The notes: a model not told the origin generated them from the letters alone. Counted from the stretch's first letter, positions 37,712 to 46,940 are shown. The stretch is DNA of 64,000 nucleotides from Brevibacillus fulvus (GCF_016908525.1 NZ_JAFBEB010000007.1:62001-126000); one strand, 5' to 3'. Program-made: numbers and translations.

Positions 37712-37746
37712 GGCGTGCGTCTTTGTAAAAAGATGTACGCCTTTCT
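37712..37746 (+). terminator. Terminator after ypoC
   Basis: GGCGTGCGTC / GATGTACGCC imperfect stem with an A-rich loop, then TTTCTT. Confidence 0.65.
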
Positions 37747-37829
37747 TGTATCGCTGCTGACTTTGGGAGGGGCCTTCCCTTCATCAAGGGAGTTTTGACT
37801 TGAAACATATTGGTAAAGGATGTTGACGG

Positions 37830-39026
37830 ATGACGTTACACTATGATCGATTTTTTCCACAGGCTGTAAACAAAGCGCTGACAAACGAGCCGCCTGGTTC
37901 CTGGATACCGGACGTTCCGGAAAACTGCATTCGGTTCAATGCCGGCTATCCGGCACCTGATTTGGTTCCGCTTGCGGGCCTGCAGGAAGCCGTCGTTCGG
38001 CTGATTGACGAAGAACAGGATTTGCCGCTGCAATATTTAGGCAGCCCACGAATGGAGGGGCTAAGGCAGTCGGTACAAGACAGGCTGCGATTCAGGGGGA
38101 TCTCGCTGTCTGGTGCGGAGTTGATGATTACGTCTGGCGCAGCGCAAGCGATCGATCTGGTTGGACGCGCGCTGCTTGGCCAGGAAGACTGGATACTGGT
38201 GGAAAGTCCGACCTATATGGAGGCTTTGGAGATCTTTCGAAACTACACCGATCGGATTACGGGCATTCCCGTGGATGAGCAGGGCATACAAACCGACCTG
38301 CTGCGGCAGCTATTGGACAAAAACCGGGAGGCGGGACGGGCGATGCCCAAATTTGTCTATACGATCCCTTCATTCCAAAATCCAACCGGGACGACCATGT
38401 CGGCCGAACGCCGCCAACAATTGCTGCAACTGGCCGCAGAGTATGATTTTCTGATTGTGGAAGATGATGCATACGGAGAGCTTGCCTTTGCCGAGCCGCC
38501 GGTGCCATTAAAAGCGCACGATACAGCCGGACGGGTAATCCATATCGGCTCTTATTCAAAGGTGATCGCCCCGGGGGTGCGGATCGGTTGGATCGCCGCC
38601 CCGCAAAGATTGATCGAAGCCTTCGACTGGTTTAAAAAAGACTTGAATGCCTCGTTCGTTCAGGCGACAGTGGCAGCCTATTTGGAAAAACTTGATTTTC
38701 CCCTGCATTTGGAGACGCTGCGAAACGCGTATCGGGCCAGACGGGATCTGATGCTGGAGTGTTTGGAACAAGCAATGCCCAAACAGGTCCGATGGCTGGT
38801 ACCGGAAGGCGGTTATTTTGTCTGGATCGACGTTCCCGGAACGGATACCGGCGAGTTGTTGACGAAGGCATTGCAGCTGGGGGTTTCCTATGTACCCGGC
38901 AAATACTTTTTTGTGGAGCCTGCGGACGGCAAATCGTTGTTGCGGCTGTCTTTCAGCTATGTCGATCTGGAGCAAATCCGCCTTGGCATAACACGTCTGG
39001 CCAAGGCGATCGCCGAATCCGATTGA
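37830..39026 (+). CDS. PLP-dependent aminotransferase (2-aminoadipate/MocR-like, fold I)
   Basis: The 398-residue class I/II aminotransferase has NAGYPAPDLVP, QYLGSPRMEGLRQ, ITSGAAQAIDLVGRAL, PSFQNPTGTTMS, VEDDAYGEL, and the PLP-lysine motif GSYSKVIAPGVRIGW near 244. The C-terminus is VPGKYFF...LRLSFSY. It resembles the LysN/2-aminoadipate group, but there is no fused DNA-binding domain and the substrate cannot be fixed. AAAGGATG lies upstream. Its stop abuts, base to base, the stop of the convergent GNAT gene. Confidence 0.85.
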   Translation: MTLHYDRFFPQAVNKALTNEPPGSWIPDVPENCIRFNAGYPAPDLVPLAGLQEAVVRLIDEEQDLPLQYLGSPRMEGLRQSVQDRLRFRGISLSGAELMITSGAAQAIDLVGRALLGQEDWILVESPTYMEALEIFRNYTDRITGIPVDEQGIQTDLLRQLLDKNREAGRAMPKFVYTIPSFQNPTGTTMSAERRQQLLQLAAEYDFLIVEDDAYGELAFAEPPVPLKAHDTAGRVIHIGSYSKVIAPGVRIGWIAAPQRLIEAFDWFKKDLNASFVQATVAAYLEKLDFPLHLETLRNAYRARRDLMLECLEQAMPKQVRWLVPEGGYFVWIDVPGTDTGELLTKALQLGVSYVPGKYFFVEPADGKSLLRLSFSYVDLEQIRLGITRLAKAIAESD

Positions 39027-39488
39027 TCAATTTTGCGCCAGCTGCTTTTCGTAGAAAACGAGCGAAAGGCCAGGAGCAACTACCCGTTCGGCCGTGAGCG
39101 AAAATCCGTGTTGTTCGTACAAGGAGCGGGCGGGATGATTGCGCGCGCCTGTGGAGACGATCGCTTTCGCGGCCGAGCGATTGGTCAGGAGCAGATGTTC
39201 CAGCAAAGACCGGGCAATGCCTTTGCGAAAATGCGCTGGATGGACAACCAACCGCTGAATATCCAACAGTTGCTCCGTCCGTTTGCAAGAGATCACTCCG
39301 GCCAATTGTTCGTCCACAAAGTAGCCGTAAAAAGTTTCGCCGCATTGCTGCAGGGATTGCAAATTATCGCGCAGAGGAGGCAAATCGTCGTAACCGATCA
39401 GCTCTGCTTCCACACGGTAAGCCAACTTTTGGATTTCGAGAACCTTGCGAGCTATCTGTTCCTGTTCGAGCGAAAGTGTGCGGATCAT
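39027..39488 (-). CDS. GNAT family N-acetyltransferase
   Basis: The 153-residue acetyltransferase has IQRLVVHPAHFRKGIARSLLEHLL (acetyl-CoA loop) and ARNHPARSLYEQHGF. Substrate unknown. ATG 39488 has AAGGAG seven bases upstream. The ATG two codons earlier is too near that site. It converges on the aminotransferase with no terminator between them. Confidence 0.85.
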   Translation of the reverse strand: MIRTLSLEQEQIARKVLEIQKLAYRVEAELIGYDDLPPLRDNLQSLQQCGETFYGYFVDEQLAGVISCKRTEQLLDIQRLVVHPAHFRKGIARSLLEHLLLTNRSAAKAIVSTGARNHPARSLYEQHGFSLTAERVVAPGLSLVFYEKQLAQN

Positions 39489-39555
39489 GGGCATTCTCCT
39501 TGTGATGAATAAATAAAGGCCTCCTGGCTATTGGAACCGGATCGCCGGTCTGTCA

Positions 39556-41007
39556 CTAATTCAGCCATTTGTAAGTGATAGTGGGGGTTTCTTCGTCCTT
39601 TCCGGCGGGCAGCACCTGACGAGAGGCATTGGTCCAGTTGGAAACAGGTGATTTCTGAGAAGTAATAATGACTTCGGTACCTGGTGAAACGAACGAGTAC
39701 AGCTCTTCAACATCGGCATTGCGCAAGCGAATACAGCCCAAAGATACCGCCTTTCCGATTGCCGGCGGATTGTTGGTCCCATGGATGGCGTGACCGGCGC
39801 TGGAAAACACGAGGCCGCGCGTACCATAAACATTGTTGGGGCCGCGTGGCTGGCTTACCTTTTGCAAAATGGTAAAATACCCATCGGGCGTTAGCCGGTC
39901 TTTGCCCAAGGCGATCGGATACCGGCGCACGACCTGCTGGCCGCTGACAAGGCTGAGCGAGAAATTTGCCTGATGAACGACGATTTGCAACGGTTGCAGC
40001 GGCACAGCCGGCTCGGGATACCCTCCCGGCAGTGGAAGCACTTGCTGCAGGCTTGGCCAAGCATGTGCCGCCTCGAAGGTGTCGGGCTGGTAAGTCCAGC
40101 TGTCAGCTTTCGGACCGGCTGTTGGTTGGACTGCGGCCGGAATCGTTGGCAGGGCATTGGCTGGATAGGCTTGCGCCAAATTGTGCAACTGTTGCGGCAG
40201 ATTGCCATTGCGCTGATAGTGGTGGTACAGCGCGCTTCGCAGGATCAGGACATTTTGCAACGTTTGCTGCTCCAGCGACAAGGCTTGTTTGGCCTGCTTA
40301 ACCTGAGTGTCCTGTTCACAATTGCAATTTTGCGGAAACCACTTCTGGGCGATAAACGCGTTGGTTCGCGGGTCAAATCGGAGAACAGCCTTCACTTGTG
40401 TGGGAGCATAAAATAGCAATGGCGTAAAAGGTTCCACTCCCGTTATTTCCGGGACCAGCAGGATCGTAAACGGCTGGGAAAGCGCGGGACGTCTGGTTTG
40501 CAAATAGTGTTGAAGCTGTTTGCGGAGCGTATCCGCTGACGCCCGACCCGGTACAGAGATGACCTCCACATGCTGCGGCGCCTGAACAGGAACAGCGCTC
40601 TTGGCTGCTGTTGCGGCAAGGGAAGAAACGCTGTCGGCGGCCGGCTTGGCCGGTTCCCCCAATGGACGGGGAAAAAGGAGCGACAGCGCGCAAAGCAGCA
40701 GAAGCAATGCGCTGCTGCGCTGAGCGGTCGACGTCCGTTTGGCCGGTTTTCGTTGCCGCAGCATCCGCTGATACGCTTCCCGCGCTTCCAGGGAGTACTC
40801 GGATTCCTCGCCATGCAGCGCCTGGCGGTACGCCTTCAATGCGAGGTCGTCTTTGCCATCCTTCTCCCATTCCTTTCCCAAATAGAGCCAACCGATCGGA
40901 TCATTGGGGTATTGCCTGACAAACGATCGGTAAAAAGCCAGATCATTCTGCTCGGGATAGGTCAAAAGAAACGTAATTTTCAATTGGAGAAATTCGGCTT
41001 TTTTCAC
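39556..41007 (-). CDS. L,D-transpeptidase with TPR-like N-terminus
   Basis: The 483-residue membrane-anchored enzyme starts with a cytoplasmic TPR-like region (PNDPIGWLYLGKEWEKDGK, then LALKAYRQAL) of about 80 residues. A single TM helix follows near 105 (ALLLLLCALSLLF), then an extracellular linker. The C-terminal YkuD domain has HGTNNPPAIGKAVSLGCIRL with the catalytic Cys, ending near the C-terminus. It should make 3-3 crosslinks or attach proteins to peptidoglycan. GTG 41007 has GGGGGATGA upstream. The frame is open farther, overlapping the MATE gene. Confidence 0.88.
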   Translation of the reverse strand: MKKAEFLQLKITFLLTYPEQNDLAFYRSFVRQYPNDPIGWLYLGKEWEKDGKDDLALKAYRQALHGEESEYSLEAREAYQRMLRQRKPAKRTSTAQRSSALLLLLCALSLLFPRPLGEPAKPAADSVSSLAATAAKSAVPVQAPQHVEVISVPGRASADTLRKQLQHYLQTRRPALSQPFTILLVPEITGVEPFTPLLFYAPTQVKAVLRFDPRTNAFIAQKWFPQNCNCEQDTQVKQAKQALSLEQQTLQNVLILRSALYHHYQRNGNLPQQLHNLAQAYPANALPTIPAAVQPTAGPKADSWTYQPDTFEAAHAWPSLQQVLPLPGGYPEPAVPLQPLQIVVHQANFSLSLVSGQQVVRRYPIALGKDRLTPDGYFTILQKVSQPRGPNNVYGTRGLVFSSAGHAIHGTNNPPAIGKAVSLGCIRLRNADVEELYSFVSPGTEVIITSQKSPVSNWTNASRQVLPAGKDEETPTITYKWLN

Positions 41008-41150
41008 CTTGTCATCCCCCTTTTTATTTTTATCGGAAAAGGTTGGAAAACGTGTTAGAATAGCAACGTCAGGATAGGAGTATTCCAATTCGGGCAGTAA
41101 AAGAAAACAAGACCCAATCAAGTGGGGAGAGAAAGAGGAAAAAAGAGAAA

Positions 41151-42545
41151 ATGGAACATTTCCAGTTAGACAAAAGATTCCGCCTGTTGACGTTGACAAT
41201 CCCGATTTTTGTGGAGTTGTCGCTGCGGATGCTGATGGGAAATATTGATACGATGATGCTTTCCCATTATTCCGATGATTCGGTCGCTGCCGTCGGCGTG
41301 GCCAATCAGCTTTTGACGGTCATTCTGCTGGTGTTTAGTTTGATCGAGATGGGAGCTGCCATCGTTGTTGCGCAATATTTGGGCGCCAAACGAAGCGATA
41401 AGGCAGCGGAAGCGGTGGTGGTCGCGCTTGCAGTCAATATTGTCTCTGGCCTGGTGTTGAGCGGTGCGGTGCTTTTGTTTGGCAAGCAGATCCTGCTGTT
41501 GCTGGGCTTGCCGGCCGAGTTGCTCCCGTATGCGCTGCCTTTCCTGTATCTGGTTGGGGGCTTGTCCGTGTTTGAAGCGATCTCCATGACAGCCGGAGCA
41601 ATGCTCAGAGCGTACGGCTATACGCGAGATGCCATGTTTGTCACTTTTGGCATGAATATTCTCAACGGCCTGGGCAACTATCTCGTTCTGTTTGCTCCTT
41701 GGGGCCTGCCTGTGCTCGGTGTGGAAGGAGTCGCGATGTCGACTGTCTTTGCCCGCTTGGTGGCGATGGTTGTGCTGGTCGTCATTTTGTATCGGCGGCT
41801 GGATTGTTATTTGCCGGTGCACATTCTTCGCAAATTTCCCCGTTCGATTTTGAAAAATATTTTGAATATCGGTGTGCCGGGAGCGGGAGAAAATATTATG
41901 TACAATGCTTCGCAACTGGTGGTGACCGCTTTTATTGCCACCCTTGGAACGGAAGCGTTGACCACGAAAATTTACACGCAAAACATTATGAATTATTCCT
42001 ATTTGCTGGCACTCTCGGTCGGGCAAGCGACGCAGATTCAGATTGGTCATCTCGTCGGTGCTAATGAAAAGGAACTCGCTTACCGAACCTGTCTGCGGAG
42101 TTTGAAAATCGCCTTTATCAGTTCGTTTGTCGTCGCCGGGATCATTGCTCTTTTCCGCACTTCGCTAATGGGAATTTTTACGGATAACCCGGCGATTATT
42201 GCCTTGGGCAGCAGCTTGATTCTCATACAGTGGATTTTGGAACCGGGGAGGACGTTCAATCTGGTGGTTATCTCGGCATTGCGGGCAGCAGGAGATGCCA
42301 GATTCCCCGTTTATATGGGCATTTTGTCAATGTGGGGAGTCTCCTGCTTGCTGTCCTATCTGTTAGGCATCTGGGCGGGGCTTGGGCTGATCGGCATCTG
42401 GATCGCCTTCACGCTTGATGAGTGGCTGCGGGGAATCCTAATGCTTTGGAGATGGCGTGGCCGCAAATGGCAGCAGATGTATATGATCGAACCTGCCGTT
42501 GCCAGTGTGAAGCCGCTGCAAGCCAATGCCAATGCCAAAGCATGA
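41151..42545 (+). CDS. MATE family efflux transporter
   Basis: This 464-residue membrane protein is a multidrug/Na+ (or H+) antiporter of the MATE family. About twelve helices are visible, with IPIFVELSLRMLMGNIDTMMLSHYSDDSVAAVGVANQ-type start, GAAIVVAQYLGA, GAMLRAYGYTRDAM and the second-half repeat with LEPGRTFNLVVISALRAAGDARFP. AGAGGAA lies upstream of the ATG. It is divergent from the L,D-transpeptidase and shares a bidirectional terminator with trmB. Confidence 0.9.
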   Translation: MEHFQLDKRFRLLTLTIPIFVELSLRMLMGNIDTMMLSHYSDDSVAAVGVANQLLTVILLVFSLIEMGAAIVVAQYLGAKRSDKAAEAVVVALAVNIVSGLVLSGAVLLFGKQILLLLGLPAELLPYALPFLYLVGGLSVFEAISMTAGAMLRAYGYTRDAMFVTFGMNILNGLGNYLVLFAPWGLPVLGVEGVAMSTVFARLVAMVVLVVILYRRLDCYLPVHILRKFPRSILKNILNIGVPGAGENIMYNASQLVVTAFIATLGTEALTTKIYTQNIMNYSYLLALSVGQATQIQIGHLVGANEKELAYRTCLRSLKIAFISSFVVAGIIALFRTSLMGIFTDNPAIIALGSSLILIQWILEPGRTFNLVVISALRAAGDARFPVYMGILSMWGVSCLLSYLLGIWAGLGLIGIWIAFTLDEWLRGILMLWRWRGRKWQQMYMIEPAVASVKPLQANANAKA

Positions 42546-42571
42546 AGCCGCTGCAAAACTTCGCCCAGCAA

Positions 42572-42606
42572 AAAACGCTTCCGTTTGAAAAGAACGGAAG
42601 CGTTTT
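42572..42606. terminator. Bidirectional terminator between MATE gene and trmB
   Basis: AAAACGCTTCCGTT / AACGGAAGCGTTTT stem with T-runs on both strands. Confidence 0.88.
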
Positions 42607-42618
42607 GCGTTTCACTTG

Positions 42619-43263
42619 TCAGTTCGGGCGGCAGATCGCTTCGACGCGATAAATGCGCTGGCCGCGAGCAGAAAACCGCTCTTCATATTCGGTCAAGACG
42701 TTTTCTTCCGCAAACGGGGAATGGTGCAGATCGAACGTAATATGGCGCATTTGGAACAACGCTTCAGACAATTGGTTTAACGTAAATTCAAACAAGTGTT
42801 CATTGTCTGTCTTGACATGCAGTTCGCCATCCGGTTTCAGCACTTGCTTGTACAACTGCAGAAAGGAAGAATAGGTCAATCTCCGCTTGTGGTGACGTTT
42901 TTTCGGCCATGGATCGCTAAAGTTCAAGTATATCCGTGAGATTTCACCAGGTCCGAACAGATCGGTCAACTGGGCGGCATTATATTGCACAAAGGCCAAA
43001 TTGGGAATCGGGCGATGCTCGGTCCGTTGGGCTGCGCGAAGCACGACCTCCGCCTTCAATTCGATGGCAATAAAATTGATCTCGGGATATTTGGCTGCCA
43101 ATGTCGTAATAAACCGGCCTTTTCCGCAGCCGATTTCCACGTGGATCGGGTGATCGTTTTGGAAGCGCTCATGCCAGCGAGTTTTATAATCAGTGGGCTG
43201 TTCAACAAAGGTTGGATATTCAAGCAGTGCCTGTTCCGCACCGGGGATATTGCGCAATCGCAT
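42619..43263 (-). CDS. trmB: tRNA (guanine-N7-)-methyltransferase
   Basis: The 214-residue SAM-dependent enzyme forms m7G46 in tRNA. Visible motifs are EIGCGKGRFI (SAM site near 43), AIELKAEV, YLNFSDPWPKKRHHKRRL near 113, and the HVKTDNEHLFEF and ENVLTEYEERF blocks. ATG 43263 follows GGAGG at six-base spacing. The frame runs four codons longer upstream. Confidence 0.95.
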   Translation of the reverse strand: MRLRNIPGAEQALLEYPTFVEQPTDYKTRWHERFQNDHPIHVEIGCGKGRFITTLAAKYPEINFIAIELKAEVVLRAAQRTEHRPIPNLAFVQYNAAQLTDLFGPGEISRIYLNFSDPWPKKRHHKRRLTYSSFLQLYKQVLKPDGELHVKTDNEHLFEFTLNQLSEALFQMRHITFDLHHSPFAEENVLTEYEERFSARGQRIYRVEAICRPN

Positions 43264-43360
43264 AGTTACCTCCAAGCAAATTCAATCTAATACACGCTTT
43301 TTCTACTTTATAATGCAATCGGAATCGTTTCAATAGCAAAAATTGCGTATACGGTAAGCA

Positions 43361-43393
43361 AAAAAAACCTGTCCTGATCAGTCAGGACAGGTT
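43361..43393 (-). terminator. ilvD terminator
   Basis: AAACCTGTCCTGA / TCAGGACAGGTTT perfect stem. The minus strand continues into a long T-run. Confidence 0.88.
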
Positions 43394-43406
43394 TGGGATG
43401 ATCTGG

Positions 43407-45083
43407 TTAAATTTTCATGACTCCGCCGGAGCTGGCGTTGGTCACCAATTTGGAGTAGCGGGCGAGATAGCCGGTTTTGACTTTTGGTTCAAAGCCTTTC
43501 CAGGCCGCTTTCCGTTTGGCCATTTCCTCAGGCGACACTTGCAGTTGCATCGAGCGGTCCTCCAAATCGATGCTGATGATATCGCCGTCCTGGACGAAAG
43601 CGAGCGGGCCGCCTTCTGCTGCCTCGGGGGAAACGTGCCCGATGCTGATTCCGCGCGATGCTCCGGAGAACCGGCCATCGGTCACAAGAGCGACTTTTTT
43701 GCCTAGGCCCATCCCGACGATTTGCGAGGTAGGAGCGAGCATCTCCGGCATTCCCGGTCCGCCTTTTGGTCCTTCGTAACGGATAACCACAACATGACCT
43801 TCTTTTACTTTGCCGGTTGCGATGCCTTCAAGCGCCTCTTCCTGCGAGTCAAAGCAGATGGCTGGCCCTTCATGCCGTTTGATCGATGGATCGACCCCGC
43901 CGGTTTTGATAATCGAGCCTTCCGGAGCCAGATTGCCGAACAATACGGCAAGCCCGCCCTTTTCGCTGTAAGGATTATCGAGGCGACGAATTACTTGTTC
44001 ATTGGTGATCTCCGCATCGGCGATGTTTTCGCCCAATGTTTTTCCGGTGACGGTAATCCGATCGAGATGCAAGGTTCCCGGTTTTTTGGACAATTCCTTC
44101 AAAATAGCCGAGACACCGCCGGCATTGTGGCAATCTTCAATATGATACTCGGAAGCGGGAGCCAGTTTGCAAAGATACGGAACACGTTCCGCAACCTGAT
44201 TGATTCTCTCCAGGGAATACTCCACGCCAGCTTCATGCGCCAAAGCCAATGTGTGCAGGACGGTGTTGGTCGACCCGCCCATTGCCATATCGAGCGCAAA
44301 AGCGTCATCCAGCGCTTCCAGCGTAACGATGTCGCGGGGTTTAATATCTTGTTCGATCAGATGCATCAGCTTGGCGGCAGTTGCTTTCACCAATTCGCGC
44401 CGTTCCGGTGAAGTTGCCAAAATCGTGCCGTTTCCTGGCAAGGCCAAGCCTAACACCTCTGCCAGACAGTTCATGGAGTTGGCGGTGAACATGCCTGAGC
44501 AGGAGCCGCAGCTTGGGCAGCCGAACTGTTCCAATTCTTGCAGCTGACTGTCATCGATGATTCCCGCTTGGTAAGCGCCGACGCCTTCAAAAACGGAAGA
44601 GAGGGAAATAGAGCGGCCATCCTTCGTTTTCCCTGCTTTCATCGGCCCGCCGGTGACAAACAGCGTCGGGATGTTTACCCGCAGTGCGCCCATCATCATC
44701 CCCGGGGTGATCTTGTCGCAGTTGGGGATACAGATCATTCCGTCAAACCAGTGTGCGGAAACGACGGTTTCCAAACTGTCGGCGATAATCTCCCGGCTGG
44801 GCAGGGAATAGCGCATGCCAATGTGCCCCATCGCGATCCCATCGTCGACGCCGATGGTATTAAATTCAAAAGGAACCCCGCCGGCTTCCCGGATTGCCTC
44901 TTTTACCAATTTTCCGAATTCTTGCAAATGGACATGCCCGGGAATGATGTCGATATATGAGTTGCAGACGGCAATAAACGGTTTATCGAAATCTTCCTCA
45001 CTTACACCCGCGGCTCTCAGCAAGCTGCGATGCGGAGCGCGGTCAAATCCTTTTTTAATCATGTCGCTTCTACGCTTGACCAT
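43407..45083 (-). CDS. ilvD: Dihydroxy-acid dehydratase
   Basis: The 558-residue iron-sulfur enzyme of valine/isoleucine/leucine synthesis dehydrates 2,3-dihydroxy-3-methyl acids. Cluster-ligand motifs are visible: [18 protein letters not shown] and [19 protein letters not shown]. The C-terminal [12 protein letters not shown] holds the catalytic Ser. ATG 45083 has AAGGGAG at good spacing. The ATG six codons earlier overlaps that site. It is a single gene, separated from other ilv/leu genes. cimA at 2.8 kb feeds the same pathway. Confidence 0.95.
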   Translation of the reverse strand: MVKRRSDMIKKGFDRAPHRSLLRAAGVSEEDFDKPFIAVCNSYIDIIPGHVHLQEFGKLVKEAIREAGGVPFEFNTIGVDDGIAMGHIGMRYSLPSREIIADSLETVVSAHWFDGMICIPNCDKITPGMMMGALRVNIPTLFVTGGPMKAGKTKDGRSISLSSVFEGVGAYQAGIIDDSQLQELEQFGCPSCGSCSGMFTANSMNCLAEVLGLALPGNGTILATSPERRELVKATAAKLMHLIEQDIKPRDIVTLEALDDAFALDMAMGGSTNTVLHTLALAHEAGVEYSLERINQVAERVPYLCKLAPASEYHIEDCHNAGGVSAILKELSKKPGTLHLDRITVTGKTLGENIADAEITNEQVIRRLDNPYSEKGGLAVLFGNLAPEGSIIKTGGVDPSIKRHEGPAICFDSQEEALEGIATGKVKEGHVVVIRYEGPKGGPGMPEMLAPTSQIVGMGLGKKVALVTDGRFSGASRGISIGHVSPEAAEGGPLAFVQDGDIISIDLEDRSMQLQVSPEEMAKRKAAWKGFEPKVKTGYLARYSKLVTNASSGGVMKI

Positions 45084-45136
45084 TTTATAATCTCCCTTCA
45101 ATTATCAGGACTATATGATTCGTTATTTTTTGAATT

Positions 45137-45165
45137 ATCGTATCACTATAAACGGGGAGAGACAA
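45137..45165 (-). promoter_or_regulatory. ilvD promoter
   Basis: On the minus strand: TTGTCT, 17 bp, TACGAT. I saw no T-box leader and no clear CodY box. Confidence 0.5.
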
Positions 45166-45202
45166 CTGTAAATCTCTGAACATTCGCTCAGTTCGAAATG
45201 TC

Positions 45203-45220
45203 AAGACAGTTTTCTGTCTT
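45203..45220. promoter_or_regulatory. 18-bp inverted repeat between ilvD and glcT
   Basis: AAGACAG-TTTT-CTGTCTT is a perfect 7-bp inverted repeat in the divergent regulatory region, about 40 bases upstream of each predicted promoter. Confidence 0.4.
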
Positions 45221-45264
45221 AAAACCGATGATCGCATGGGCCGGCGGGATATGTGCATCGTCAA

Positions 45265-45293
45265 TTGACAAGAGACTATCGCATTATTATAAT
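45265..45293 (+). promoter_or_regulatory. Consensus sigma-A promoter of glcT
   Basis: TTGACA, exactly 17 bp, TATAAT: a perfect match. Transcription should start near 45300, leaving a leader of about 150 bases before GlcT. Confidence 0.8.
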
Positions 45294-45343
45294 GATGAGA
45301 AACGAACCGATAACGATCTTATTGGTGCTGGTTAAGCGGAGAC

Positions 45344-45390
45344 GAGCTGGGAAAAGCCTTTTCATAGGGGTTATTTTCAGCTCTTATTTT
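45344..45390 (+). promoter_or_regulatory. Possible terminator-like hairpin in the glcT leader
   Basis: GAGCTG...AAAA pairs with TTTT-CAGCTC and is followed by TTATTTTG. The stem has a bulge, so function as an attenuator is uncertain. The rest of the 45300-45450 leader has no recognisable gene. Confidence 0.35.
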
Positions 45391-45450
45391 GTTAAACAGA
45401 CAAGGCTGACCAGTAGGCGTTTTGCATTAATCGCGTGGTGGTGTTGGGTC

Positions 45451-46320
45451 ATAAACGGGCACGACTATAGCATCATTCGGGTTTTTAACCATAATGTAGT
45501 ACTAGTGGAGGAACCGGTGACCAAAAGTGAAGTGGTTTTGCTCGGCAAGGGGATCGGTTTTGGCCGGAAACCCGGGGAGAAAATCGTCACCGACGATCCA
45601 CGGCTGGAAAAGCGGTTCCGGCTTGAGAACGAAACCAACAAGCGGCAGTATCAAACGGTAATTGACCGGCTTGATCATTCCGTTATCGGCATCGCCGAGG
45701 AGATTATCGCACTCATTACCAGGGAAATTACGCCGCAGATCAACGAGCATATTCACGTTGCCCTGCCTGATCATATCCAGTTTGCCATTTATCGTCTGCG
45801 CAATGGCTTGGAGATCGTCAATCCGTTTCTGTTTGAAATCCAGACGTTGCATGCCCAGGAATTTGCCTTGGCCAAAAGAGCGGCGGAAATGATCAAACAA
45901 TCTTTTGATATCGACGTGCCCGAAAGTGAGATCGGCTTTCTTGCCTTACATATCCATTCCGCGGTCAGTTATGTACCCATCACCAAAACGGTGCAATTTA
46001 CCAATCTGATCGGTGAACTGGTGCAAATGATCGAAGCGAAAAGCCAGCAGCCGATTCAACGCAACTCTGTCGATTATGTACGGCTGATTACCCATTTGCG
46101 CTTCGCTCTGGACAGAATCAGGGAGGGAAAGCCAATCGTCAATCCGCTGCTGGAGCGAATCAAACTGACATTGCCGGAACAATACGAACTGGCGGTACAG
46201 TTGGCCAGCCATATTGCCGAACGGCTGGAAACGACCTTGCCGGATGATGAAGTGGGATATTTGGCCATGCATCTGTTTCGTCTGGTACAATTGCCTTATC
46301 GGGAAAAAGAAAATGAATAG
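45451..46320 (+). CDS. glcT: GlcT-type PRD transcription antiterminator, no conventional start codon
   Basis: The product of about 289 residues has an N-terminal RNA-binding CAT domain (YSIIRVFNHNVVLVEE, then VVLLGKGIGFGRKPGE, residues 1-58) and two PTS regulation domains with their histidines (NEHIHVALPDHI and LHIHSAV; LITHLRFALDRI and LAMHLFRL). It binds a RAT hairpin to prevent termination and is inhibited by EIIB phosphorylation. The RAT lies just past its stop, at 46321. The residue aligned to Met1 of Bacillus GlcT (NG follows) is encoded by ATA at 45451. No ATG/GTG/TTG in frame lies between 45328 and the RNA-binding domain. The true start is therefore uncertain. Confidence 0.8.
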   Translation: MNGHDYSIIRVFNHNVVLVEEPVTKSEVVLLGKGIGFGRKPGEKIVTDDPRLEKRFRLENETNKRQYQTVIDRLDHSVIGIAEEIIALITREITPQINEHIHVALPDHIQFAIYRLRNGLEIVNPFLFEIQTLHAQEFALAKRAAEMIKQSFDIDVPESEIGFLALHIHSAVSYVPITKTVQFTNLIGELVQMIEAKSQQPIQRNSVDYVRLITHLRFALDRIREGKPIVNPLLERIKLTLPEQYELAVQLASHIAERLETTLPDDEVGYLAMHLFRLVQLPYREKENE

Positions 46321-46348
46321 CGTGTTACTAGTTCGACTAGGCATGAGC
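46321..46348 (+). promoter_or_regulatory. GlcT ribonucleic antiterminator (RAT)
   Basis: CGTGTTACTAGTTCGACTAG followed by GCATGAGC closely follows the Bacillus ptsG RAT as I remember it. It overlaps the left arm of the terminator at 46340. Confidence 0.8.
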
Positions 46349-46402
46349 TAAGAATGGAAATCATGGTTCTACCATATTGCCTTTCTTATCTCATGCCTTT
46401 TC
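46340..46402 (+). terminator. GlcT-controlled terminator
   Basis: GGCATGAG (46340-46347) pairs with CTCATGCC (46390-46397), followed by TTTTCT. The left arm overlaps the RAT, so protein binding to the RAT would prevent the terminator. Confidence 0.75.
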
Positions 46403-46448
46403 TGCTGCAACATGCCATAACTTACGCTTTGAGAAGGAGATTGACAAC

Positions 46449-46940
46449 ATGTTTAATTTGTTCAAGAAAAAGCGCAAAGAAGAAGTCAGCATGCTCGCAC
46501 CGGTGACGGGAACCGTCGTACCATTGGAACAAGTGCCCGATCCGGTATTTTCGCAAAAAATGGCTGGTGACGGGATTGCCATTCAGCCGAGCGAAGGCCT
46601 GCTGCTTGCTCCGTTTAACGGAAAAGTGGCTCATCTGTTTCACACCAGCCACGCGATCAGCTTGATTAGCGAAGCGGGTGTCGAGTTGCTGATTCATATC
46701 GGGATTGATACTGTCAAGCTGGATGGCAAAGGATTCACGCCATATGTGCAGACCGGAGATCAGGTAAAAGCGGGTGACAAGTTGATCGCGTTTGATCTGA
46801 ATGTGTTGCAGGAAGCCGGCTGTCCGACGATTACGCCCATCCTGTTGACGGACGAAACGGTCATCGAACAAAAGAATGTTACGGCCGCAGGAGCGGTAAC
46901 CGCCGGAAAAGACGAAGTGATCCATTTGACATTGAAATAG
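46449..46940 (+). CDS. crr: PTS glucose/GlcNAc-type EIIA component
   Basis: The 163-residue Crr-like EIIA has SPxxGxVVPLEQVPDPVF-type start (APVTGTVVPLEQVPDPVF), GDGIAIQP, KVAHLFHTSHAI with the supporting His68, and VELLIHIGIDTVKL with phospho-acceptor His83. It relays phosphate from HPr to the EIICB encoded two genes downstream. AAGGAG precedes ATG 46449. It is the first gene after the RAT/terminator. Confidence 0.92.
   Translation: MFNLFKKKRKEEVSMLAPVTGTVVPLEQVPDPVFSQKMAGDGIAIQPSEGLLLAPFNGKVAHLFHTSHAISLISEAGVELLIHIGIDTVKLDGKGFTPYVQTGDQVKAGDKLIAFDLNVLQEAGCPTITPILLTDETVIEQKNVTAAGAVTAGKDEVIHLTLK

Noticed and set aside
41166-42050. 294-residue minus-strand frame under the MATE gene
   Set aside because: Same reason: a compositional shadow of a membrane protein gene.
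45084-45264. T-box riboswitch upstream of ilvD
   Set aside because: No specifier stem, T-box sequence or terminator is seen and the leader before ilvD is short.
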